NCBI GenBank assembly: GCA_016870115.1
Contig: VGCH01000022.1
Location: 1-47,521 of the forward strand
Reading direction: 5' to 3'
Length of the DNA stretch: 47,521 bases
Source of the DNA: Alphaproteobacteria bacterium
GTDB taxonomy: Bacteria; Pseudomonadota; Alphaproteobacteria; Reyranellales; Reyranellaceae
The stretch's first letter is position 1. Each line of letters starts with the position of its first letter. Shown piece by piece: positions 1 to 7,409 of this stretch. The notes below the pieces were generated by a model. It worked only from the letters and a program-made list of their open reading frames with translations, was not told the DNA's origin and searched no databases. The translations under genes were made by a program, and so were the position numbers.

Positions 1-33
1 GATCTCTTCAGGCTTGTGCCTCTTCTTCGGCAT
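1..33 (-). CDS. IS3-family transposase OrfA, N-terminal fragment (partial)
   Basis: The minus strand from 33 reads MPKKRHKPEEI before the window ends. This basic start is typical of the helix-turn-helix OrfA protein of IS3-family elements, which binds the element's ends and is made with OrfB by programmed frameshifting. The AAGGAGG site just upstream of the ATG supports the start. The rest of the gene is outside the window, so completeness is unknown. With eleven residues the family call rests on the motif plus the adjacent terminus-like repeat. Confidence 0.65.
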   Translation of the reverse strand, partial: MPKKRHKPEEI

Positions 34-96
34 TGCAGTCCTCCTTCTTGTCAAAAGACATAGTTCAGGGCGGACCACTTTTCAGGGGGAGGACCA
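1..96 (-). mobile_element. IS3-family insertion sequence, terminal part (cut by window edge)
   Basis: On the minus strand the segment begins near 96 with TGGTCCTCCCCCTGAAAAGT, the look of an IS3-family terminal inverted repeat. About 63 nt later comes an ATG (position 33) behind a strong AAGGAGG ribosome site. That spacing between end and orfA is usual for the family. Only this end lies in the window, so the second terminal repeat and any target duplication cannot be seen. The exact outer boundary (about 96) is inferred from the repeat-like sequence. Confidence 0.7.
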
Positions 97-508
97 GGCG
101 CGCGTCGCGTCACTGCGCTGCGGGAAAATCTGGTCGAGCGGACGGGGCTGCGTCACGGCAGCTCCATTCGGCACAAAGACTGAAATGCGGGCCGGCCCCC
201 AAGCTGCCGGTCCTCGCCGCTGGCGGCGGTCATCGAACTATCCGCTTCTGAAAATCGACCCCAATGTTTCCGGCACCGACGAATATGCGTCGGCGTCCCT
301 CCGGTCACGCGCTCAGTCTACAAGCCGATGTGGGAAAGACCACCGTCGGTCACTGCAAAAACCCTGAGCCACGGCAAAGAGGAAACAGATTCAATGGGTT
401 TGCGATGGCGGCGAATGTTCCACACGAGTTCACGCTTGAGTTCATCCGGTCCGCCTGTATGGTCGCGCGCCCGCCGCGCGGCCCGCGCGGCATAGATCGG
501 GGGACGAG
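97..508. other. gene-free stretch between the IS end and the cyclophilin gene
   Basis: I see no convincing gene here. Short open frames exist on both strands but lack good ribosome sites, family motifs or reasonable composition. The stretch is less GC-biased than its surroundings in places. It probably holds the promoter of the cyclophilin gene at 509, but no clear -35/-10 pair was found. Confidence 0.5.
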
Positions 509-1054
509 ATGCGCCTCAGCCTGATTGCGGCGATCGCCGCCACGCTCCTCGCCTCAAACGTGGGAGCCCAGACGGCCATGGACAAGGAAAACACCCTCTT
601 TATCGACCTCAAGGACGGCCGGGTGACGATCGCCATGCGTCCGGACCTCGCACCGAACCACGTGGCGCAGATCAAGAAGATCGCGCGCGAGGGCAAGTAC
701 GACGGCGTCGTCTTCCATCGCGTGATCGAGGGCTTCATGGCCCAGACCGGCGATCCGACCGGAACCGGCAGCGGCGGCATGGGCGAGCTTCTGAAGGCGG
801 AGTTCTCGCGCGAGCCTCACGTGCGCGGCGCGGTCTCGATGGCGCGCACCAGCGACCCCAACAGCGCGCGCAGCCAGTTCTTCATTGTCTTCAAGGACAG
901 CAACTTCCTCGATGGCCAGTACACCGTGTGGGGCAAGGTCACGTCGGGCATGGAGCACGTCGACAAGATCAAGCGCGGCGCCCCGGGCTCCGGCGCCGTC
1001 ACCGGCCCGGACAAGATGGTCCGTGTCCGCGTCGCCGCCGACGTGAAGGAATAG
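509..1054 (+). CDS. exported cyclophilin-type peptidyl-prolyl cis-trans isomerase
   Basis: This enzyme isomerises X-Pro bonds during protein folding. Residues 1-20 form a signal peptide (a hydrophobic run ending NVGA-Q), so it should act in the periplasm. The cyclophilin domain fills roughly 25-175: FHRVIEGFM at 69-77 with the active-site arginine at 71, QTGDPTGTG at 79-87 and MARTSDPNSARSQFFI at 111-126. The length of 181 aa fits small bacterial cyclophilins of the PpiA/PpiB type. The start has a GGGGACGA-like ribosome site. It stands alone, facing a convergent minus-strand gene at 1181. Family assignment is secure; PpiA against PpiB naming is not. Confidence 0.93.
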   Translation: MRLSLIAAIAATLLASNVGAQTAMDKENTLFIDLKDGRVTIAMRPDLAPNHVAQIKKIAREGKYDGVVFHRVIEGFMAQTGDPTGTGSGGMGELLKAEFSREPHVRGAVSMARTSDPNSARSQFFIVFKDSNFLDGQYTVWGKVTSGMEHVDKIKRGAPGSGAVTGPDKMVRVRVAADVKE

Positions 1055-1075
1055 GGCCTGGCGTGTTTTCGGCGC

Positions 1076-1103
1076 AGATGAAACCGCTCACGCGGTTCCA
1101 TCT
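1076..1103. repeat. imperfect inverted repeat (hairpin) downstream of the cyclophilin gene
   Basis: Two 12-nt arms at 1076-1087 and 1092-1103 around the loop TCAC pair at 11 of 12 positions. No T-run follows on either strand, so it is not a textbook terminator. It sits between convergent genes with a second, perfect hairpin 43 nt further on. It may be an intergenic palindromic repeat of this genome. Confidence 0.6.
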
Positions 1104-1145
1104 GAACGGAAACGCGCCCTTCGCAGTGCCTCGCGAGTCGGCTTT

Positions 1146-1173
1146 CCGACCCGGCTGATTCTAGCCGGGTCGG
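1146..1173. repeat. perfect 11-bp hairpin, copy 1 of a small dispersed repeat
   Basis: CGACCCGGCT (1147-1156) and AGCCGGGTCG (1163-1172) are exact reverse complements around GATTCT, and the pair 1146/1173 extends the stem. It lies between the convergent genes ending at 1054 and 1181 and could end transcription from either side without a U-tract. A related block, sharing GCTGATTC and GCCGGGTC, lies at 16040-16067, also in a 3' intergenic position. Confidence 0.65.
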
Positions 1174-1180
1174 GCAGAAC

Positions 1181-1561
1181 CTACCCCTCGCGAGTGACCG
1201 TGAGGAAGGTCTTGGAAATGACCTTCCACTCCCCCTCGGCCTTCATCAGCGTCAGATAGTCCGTGAAGTAGCGCGGCGGCAGCTGACACTCGACCTTCGC
1301 GATGGCGGTCGCCGGCCCCGAGAAGTCGATCGAGACGATCCGGTCCGCGCGGGCCAGATTCCGCGCCTTACCCGAGGGACGGCTCTCCACCAGCTTGAAC
1401 CACTCGCCGCGCGGCAAGTCCGCGGCCTTGCCGTCGGGCCCGACGCTGTAGAGGTGCGATGCCGGGTGGAACGCCCCCGCCAGCTTTTTCGTGTCGCCCT
1501 CATAGAGGCCGTCGAAGTAGAGCCGCAGCACGCGCTCGACATCGGCAACATCGGAACTCAT
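1181..1561 (-). CDS. NTF2-like protein (lumazine-binding / SnoaL-type fold)
   Basis: A 126-aa single-domain protein. The N-terminal helix DVADVERVLRLYFDGLYEGD, then KLAGAFHPASHLYSV, and the C-terminal strands around YLTLMKAEGEWKVISKTFL have the pattern of the NTF2 superfamily, closest to the putative lumazine-binding group. Such proteins form a cone-shaped pocket and may be enzymes or binding proteins; the substrate cannot be read here. It starts 12 nt after the MECR-like reductase gene (stop at 1574) on the same strand, so the two are probably co-transcribed. No signal peptide. Fold fairly sure, function unknown. Confidence 0.75.
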   Translation of the reverse strand: MSSDVADVERVLRLYFDGLYEGDTKKLAGAFHPASHLYSVGPDGKAADLPRGEWFKLVESRPSGKARNLARADRIVSIDFSGPATAIAKVECQLPPRYFTDYLTLMKAEGEWKVISKTFLTVTREG

Positions 1562-1573
1562 CGCACCCTCCTG

Positions 1574-2563
1574 TCAGATCGGCCCGTTGGGGGTCACCAG
1601 AATCTTGCCGTTGCGCCCGCCTTGGTCCGCGTGGCGCAGCGCCTCGCCGATGCGCTCGATCGGGTAGACGCTGTCGATCGGCGCGGAGATCGTACCGCCC
1701 ACCAGCTGTGCCGCAAGTCCGGCGTAGATTTCGCGCACCTCGGCGGTCGTCCGCTTCGCCAGCCCGCGGCCCAGCATGAACCCTTCGAGGCTGAGCCCCC
1801 GATAGATCAGCGCGCTGCGCGGAAAGACCGGCTCCTCGCCACTCATCGACCCGTAGTGGACGACGGTGCCGCTATCGGCGATGCAGTCCGACAGGCGCTG
1901 GGTCGCCGCACCCCCCACGGCATCGAGGGCGAGCCGGATGCGCGCGTCACCGGTCGACCGCTTCACCCGATCGCCAAGATCGGGGCCATCGACCAGCACA
2001 TGGTCTGCGCCGAGCGCCGCGAGCTCGTCTGCAAGCTCGGGACGTCGCACCACATTCACCGTCCGGATGCCACGCTGCCGGGCGAGCACGATCAGGATGC
2101 GGCCGACCGCCGAGTTGGCGACGTTCTGGACCACCCAGTCCCCGGCCGCGAGATGCTCGAAATCCGTCAACATCAGGAGCGCCGTCGGCGGGTTGATCCG
2201 CAGCATCGCCGCCTGGCGCAGGGCGATCCCGGCCGGCAGGGGCACGGCGTCCTCCGCCTTGACGCGCCGACGCTGCGCCCAGTTCTCGCGCTGCAGGTTG
2301 ATCACGAGGTCGCCCGGTCGAAGGTCGGTCACGCCGGCGCCCACAGCCGCGATCCTCCCGACACACTCCGCGCCGGGGGTGGCCGGCAGCAGCGGCCGCA
2401 AACGATAGGCGCCCCGGCAGAACCACATGTCGGCGGGGTTTATCGGAAAGGCGAGCACATCGAACACCACCTCGCCCGGTCGGGGCGCCCCGACGTCCGC
2501 CACCTCGGCACAGCGCGCGACCTCCCACGGTGTGCCGTAGCGATCGATCTGAACCTGTTTCAT
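1574..2563 (-). CDS. MDR-family NADPH-dependent reductase, MECR/quinone reductase-like
   Basis: A 329-aa zinc-independent medium-chain dehydrogenase/reductase. Residues 1-115 form the GroES-like domain; NPADMWFCRGAY at 42-53 matches the enoyl reductase motif NPxD...GxY, whose tyrosine (Tyr53 here) is catalytic in MECR/Etr1. The Rossmann domain carries NVANSAVGRILIVLA at about 147-161, the nucleotide-binding loop. No zinc-ligand cysteine set is seen. It likely reduces an enoyl-thioester or quinone with NADPH; the substrate is inferred. It leads a two-gene unit with the NTF2-like gene and diverges from the ATP-grasp gene at 2641. A GGGGGAAG ribosome site precedes the ATG. Confidence 0.82.
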   Translation of the reverse strand: MKQVQIDRYGTPWEVARCAEVADVGAPRPGEVVFDVLAFPINPADMWFCRGAYRLRPLLPATPGAECVGRIAAVGAGVTDLRPGDLVINLQRENWAQRRRVKAEDAVPLPAGIALRQAAMLRINPPTALLMLTDFEHLAAGDWVVQNVANSAVGRILIVLARQRGIRTVNVVRRPELADELAALGADHVLVDGPDLGDRVKRSTGDARIRLALDAVGGAATQRLSDCIADSGTVVHYGSMSGEEPVFPRSALIYRGLSLEGFMLGRGLAKRTTAEVREIYAGLAAQLVGGTISAPIDSVYPIERIGEALRHADQGGRNGKILVTPNGPI

Positions 2564-2584
2564 GCGCGCTTCCCCCGCATACCA

Positions 2585-2613
2585 TTGGCCCGGCGCTTGC
2601 TTCTGCCTATATA
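2585..2613 (+). promoter_or_regulatory. sigma70-type promoter for the ATP-grasp gene
   Basis: TTGGCC (2585-2590) and TATATA (2608-2613) are separated by exactly 17 nt, predicting a start near 2620 and a short leader with GAGGAGG at 2623-2629. TATATA is self-complementary, so it could also serve as a -10 for the divergent reductase gene, but no good -35 was seen on that side. Confidence 0.6.
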
Positions 2614-2640
2614 GGTTTCGAAGAGGAGGCGAACCGCCGG

Positions 2641-4155
2641 ATGGCCGTCAAGGCGTTTGATGAAATGACCCTGGCCGATGGCGGTGTGCGCGGGCCCTAT
2701 CGCGACGTCGCCGAATGGCTTCGCCGCATGCCGGCCGAACGTGTCGCCGCCGCGCGACACGAAGTCAACCAATTCTATCGCCGTCACGGCATCACGTTCG
2801 GTGCCTACGGAGCGGCCGAGGGTCACGAGACCACCATCCCGTTCGACATCATCCCGCGTGTCATCGACTGGTCGGAGTGGCAATTCCTGCACGACGGGCT
2901 GGTGCAGCGTGTGAAGGCGCTCAACGCGTTCCTGGCCGACGCCTACAGCACACGCGAGATCTGTCGCGCCGGCGTCGTGCCGGAGGAGCAGATCCTGCGC
3001 AACGCGGAGTTCGTGCCGATGGCGCAGGGGCTCACCCTGCCCGGCGGCATCCACACCCAGATCGCCGGTATCGATCTGGTGCGCGTGGGTGAGCGGCAGT
3101 TCCACGTGCTTGAGGACAATGTGCGCACGCCGTCCGGCGTCTCGTACGTGCTCGAGAACCGCGAGATGATGATGCGGCTGGCGCCCGACCTGTTCTCAGG
3201 GATGGGGATCCTTCCGGTCGCCAACTACACCGAGGAGCTTCTGGCGACTCTGCGATCGGTGTCCTTTTCGGACGACGCCGAACCCAATGTCGTGCTGCTG
3301 ACACCCGGCCACTACAACAGCGCCTATTTCGAGCATGCCTTCCTCGCCGACGAGATGGGCATCGAGCTGGTGAAGGGTTCCGACCTGTTCGTCGACGAGG
3401 GGCGCGTCTTTATGCGCACACCGCGCGGTCCGCAGCGCGTCGACGTGATCTATCGGCGTATCGACGATGCCTTCCTCGATCCGCTGGCAATGCGGCCGGA
3501 CTCGATGCTGGGCGTGGCGGGCCTGGTGGGCGCGGTGCGGGCCCGCAAGGTCAATGTCGTCAACGCTCTGGGCAATGGGGTGGCCGACGACAAGTCGACC
3601 TACACCTTTGTGCCGGACATGATCGAGTTCTACCTGGGCGAGAAGCCTATTCTCGACAACGTGCCGACCTGGCGCGGCGATCGGCCGGACGACCTCAAGT
3701 ACATGCTCGCCCACCTGCCCGAGATCGTGGTCAAGGAAATCCACGGCGCCGGCGGCAAGGGAATGCTGGTAGGACCGACCTCAAGCCGCGCCGAGGTTGA
3801 GGAGTTCCGCGCGCTGCTGCTGGCGCGCCCCGACAACTACATCGCCCAGCCGACGCTGGCGCTTTCCACCTGCCCGACCTTCGTGCAGTCCGGCGTCGCC
3901 CCGCGCCACGTCGATCTGCGGCCCTATGTGCTGTCGGGCCGAAAGACCACCATCGTGCCCGGCGGGCTGACGCGCGTCGCGCTGAAGGAGGGCTCGCTGG
4001 TCGTCAATTCGAGCCAGGGCGGCGGCACCAAGGACACCTGGGTCTGGGCCCGCCCGAGGGCGAGAACGGCGCGCCATGCTGAGCAGCACCGCCAAGAACC
4101 TGTTCTGGCTGGGGCGCTACCTGCAGCGCGCCAAGTCGGCGGCGCGCCTGCTTGA
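2641..4155 (+). CDS. circularly permuted ATP-grasp protein (DUF404/DUF407), C-terminus probably frameshifted
   Basis: An ATP-dependent carboxylate-amine ligase-like protein of the type found with alpha-E and transglutaminase genes; the family is predicted, not shown, to make a peptide or amide product. The ATG at 2641 is chosen over upstream in-frame starts because GAGGAGG sits 12 nt before it. Family landmarks include VVKEIHGAGGKGM (about 363-375) and the C-terminal SSQGGGTKDTW. After that tryptophan the frame runs on for about 40 Arg/Ala/Pro-rich residues that are the shadow of the next gene. One extra C near 4043 would give TWVL and a stop at 4080-4082, overlapping the next start in the usual way. 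So a one-base deletion or sequencing error is likely; the core is intact. Confidence 0.88.
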   Translation: MAVKAFDEMTLADGGVRGPYRDVAEWLRRMPAERVAAARHEVNQFYRRHGITFGAYGAAEGHETTIPFDIIPRVIDWSEWQFLHDGLVQRVKALNAFLADAYSTREICRAGVVPEEQILRNAEFVPMAQGLTLPGGIHTQIAGIDLVRVGERQFHVLEDNVRTPSGVSYVLENREMMMRLAPDLFSGMGILPVANYTEELLATLRSVSFSDDAEPNVVLLTPGHYNSAYFEHAFLADEMGIELVKGSDLFVDEGRVFMRTPRGPQRVDVIYRRIDDAFLDPLAMRPDSMLGVAGLVGAVRARKVNVVNALGNGVADDKSTYTFVPDMIEFYLGEKPILDNVPTWRGDRPDDLKYMLAHLPEIVVKEIHGAGGKGMLVGPTSSRAEVEEFRALLLARPDNYIAQPTLALSTCPTFVQSGVAPRHVDLRPYVLSGRKTTIVPGGLTRVALKEGSLVVNSSQGGGTKDTWVWARPRARTARHAEQHRQEPVLAGALPAARQVGGAPA

Positions 4156-5005
4156 GGCGACCCAGCGTCTGGTGCTGCAATCCGGCACCGAGGAAGTGCT
4201 CGCGGTCGCCCGCATCTTCGGCACCGAGCGCGAGTTTCGCGAGCGCTATCCCGAAGGACGGCTGGTCGATCTCATCGACTACATCGCGCTCGACGAGCAG
4301 AACTTCTCCTCGATCGTCTGCTCGATCGAGGCGGCGCGCCGCAACGCCCGCGAGGAACGCAACAACATCACGGTCGATCTCTGGGAGAGTCTCAACGGCC
4401 TTTGGCTGGAGCTGGGGGCGCGCCGTCGCGGCCCGCGCGCGGTGCTGGATCGCGGCGCACTGGTCGAGTTCGTGAAGAAGCAGTCGGTGATGGCATTCGG
4501 CGCGGCGCAAGTCACGCTATTGCGCGATGAGGCGTACGATTTCCTGCAGGCCGGCGCGTTTCTCGAACGCGCGGACAACACGGCCGCAATGCTCGACGTT
4601 AAGTTCCACCACTTGCGGCCGGACGGCGAACCGCACGCCCGCGAGCTCGACTACTACGCCTGGGCGGAGGTGCTGGACTGCATCGGCGCGTTCCGCACCT
4701 ATCGGCGGATCTACCGCACCGCGCTCGATCCCATGAAGGTCGTGGAGTTGATGCTGCTGCGCCGCGACGTACCGCGCTCGGTCCACCACGCGCTCTCCGT
4801 CGTCGATGCGAGTCTCGCCTCGCTCACCGCCGCCTACGGCGCGCGCGGCGAGGCCGACCGGCTGGCGGGAGAGCTTCATGCCCGGCTGCGCTTCGCGCGC
4901 ATCGACCAAGTGTTCACGATCGGGCTCGCCAAGTTCCTCGCCGACGCACGGCGCGACATCGCGCTTCTGTCGGACGAGATCGGCCGCCAGTATCTGTTCG
5001 ACTGA
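4076..5005 (+). CDS. alpha-E domain protein (DUF403)
   Basis: A 309-aa all-helical protein beginning MLSSTAKNLFWLGRYLQRAK, the standard opening of the alpha-E (DUF403) family. It is the usual partner of the circularly permuted ATP-grasp protein encoded just upstream and overlaps that gene's end, consistent with translational coupling. The family is proposed to assist a peptide-ligase-like reaction; no catalytic residue has been defined. The sequence is helix-rich without signal peptide or membrane segment, so it is cytoplasmic. Length and ends match the family. It is followed after 8 nt by the transglutaminase-like gene. Confidence 0.92.
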   Translation: MLSSTAKNLFWLGRYLQRAKSAARLLEATQRLVLQSGTEEVLAVARIFGTEREFRERYPEGRLVDLIDYIALDEQNFSSIVCSIEAARRNAREERNNITVDLWESLNGLWLELGARRRGPRAVLDRGALVEFVKKQSVMAFGAAQVTLLRDEAYDFLQAGAFLERADNTAAMLDVKFHHLRPDGEPHARELDYYAWAEVLDCIGAFRTYRRIYRTALDPMKVVELMLLRRDVPRSVHHALSVVDASLASLTAAYGARGEADRLAGELHARLRFARIDQVFTIGLAKFLADARRDIALLSDEIGRQYLFD

Positions 5006-5013
5006 GCCCGTCC

Positions 5014-5829
5014 ATGCGCCTCGCCGTCTCCCATCGCACCGTCTTCGAGTTCGATCAGCCGTCGGGCTACTCGATCCACGACGTGCGGCTGACGCCCAAG
5101 CCGGCCAACGGCCAGCGCGTACTGGCTTGGCGCATCGATGGACCCGGCAATCGCGCCGACTGGACCGACGGTCACGGCAACGCCGTCACGACGTTCAGCA
5201 CGACGCGCCCACATGCCCGCGTCGAAATCGTCGTCGAGGGCGTCTACGAGGTCAGCGACGCCGGCGCGTGGCTGCAATACGCCGAAGCGCCCACGCTTCC
5301 GCCCAGCTTTTGGCTCCGCAACTTCGGCCAGGCCCGTCACGACGCCAGTTTCGATCCGCTGGTGGCGACGCTCGGTAAGGAGACGCCGGCGTCGGGTCAG
5401 GTCGCCGCGCTCCACGCCTTGATGCGCCGCGTCTGCGAGGCGGTGAGCTATCGTCGCGACGTCTCGACGGTCGACACGTCGGCCATCGAGGCACTCCGCC
5501 TCGGCGCCGGAGTCGCCCAGGATCAGGCGCACGTCTTCATCGCGGCCTGCCGGCGCGCGGGCGTGCCGGCGCGCTACGTCAGCGGATATCTGCGCAATGA
5601 CGACGCGTCGCTGCATGTGGGGCGGACCAGCCATTCCTGGGCGGAAGCCTGGATCGGCGAACTCGGCTGGGTGGGTTTCGATCCGGCCAATGAAATCAGC
5701 CCGCGCGGCGATCACCTGAAGGTCGCCATCGGCACCGACTACCGCGACGCCTCGCCGGTCGCTGGCCGGCGCATCGGTTTCGGTGAGGCGAAGATGAGCG
5801 TGGACGCCGAGGTCCGGCGCATCGACTGA
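5014..5829 (+). CDS. transglutaminase-like protein lacking the catalytic cysteine
   Basis: A 271-aa protein with the bacterial transglutaminase N-terminal beta domain (about 1-85) and a transglutaminase-like core (about 130-235). The family motif G-V-C-Q-D-x-A-H reads GVAQDQAH here: the cysteine position is Ala168 (GCC at 5515-5517). The other two triad parts look intact, His in HSWAEAW (about 209) and Asp in GFDPAN (about 224). The usual PARYVSGYL follows the helix. It is the third gene of the ATP-grasp/alpha-E set. As read, it should lack cysteine-peptidase or transglutaminase activity and could be a binding protein, unless the codon is a sequencing error. No signal peptide. Confidence 0.88.
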   Translation: MRLAVSHRTVFEFDQPSGYSIHDVRLTPKPANGQRVLAWRIDGPGNRADWTDGHGNAVTTFSTTRPHARVEIVVEGVYEVSDAGAWLQYAEAPTLPPSFWLRNFGQARHDASFDPLVATLGKETPASGQVAALHALMRRVCEAVSYRRDVSTVDTSAIEALRLGAGVAQDQAHVFIAACRRAGVPARYVSGYLRNDDASLHVGRTSHSWAEAWIGELGWVGFDPANEISPRGDHLKVAIGTDYRDASPVAGRRIGFGEAKMSVDAEVRRID

Positions 5830-7158
<1,329 letters not shown>

Positions 7159-7244
7159 CCGGGTTTCCCCCGTCCAGCGCGGTTGACTCGCGCGGGACGG
7201 GGTGGAACGATTTTCTCGACAGGGCATCGCCCCGATCGCGGCGC

Positions 7245-7264
7245 CGCGGGAGGAGACTCCCGCG
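7245..7264. repeat. 7-bp hairpin in the leader of the EF-G-like gene
   Basis: CGCGGGA (7245-7251) and TCCCGCG (7258-7264) are exact reverse complements around GGAGAC. It is the first of several inverted repeats packed between 7245 and 7342. No T-run follows, so simple termination of the aminotransferase transcript is not clearly indicated. Confidence 0.5.
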
Positions 7265-7323
7265 TTCGCGCCGCGGCCGCAGGGTAGCGTAGCGACCGCG
7301 CACGAACGCGGGGGCCTGCCCGC

Positions 7324-7342
7324 CGGACCCACCAAGGGTCCG
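7324..7342. repeat. 7-bp hairpin CGGACCC...GGGTCCG upstream of the EF-G-like gene
   Basis: Arms at 7324-7330 and 7336-7342 pair perfectly around ACCAA. The same CGGACCC/GGGTCCG core recurs as a hairpin at 36873-36891, suggesting a small genome-specific palindrome. It lies 67 nt before the ATG at 7410. Confidence 0.5.
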
Positions 7343-7409
7343 TCCCGCCCGGAGACGCCGTCCGGGGTTCCACGCCGCGCGATCGCGCGGCAATGCGGGA
7401 GGTCGAGTC

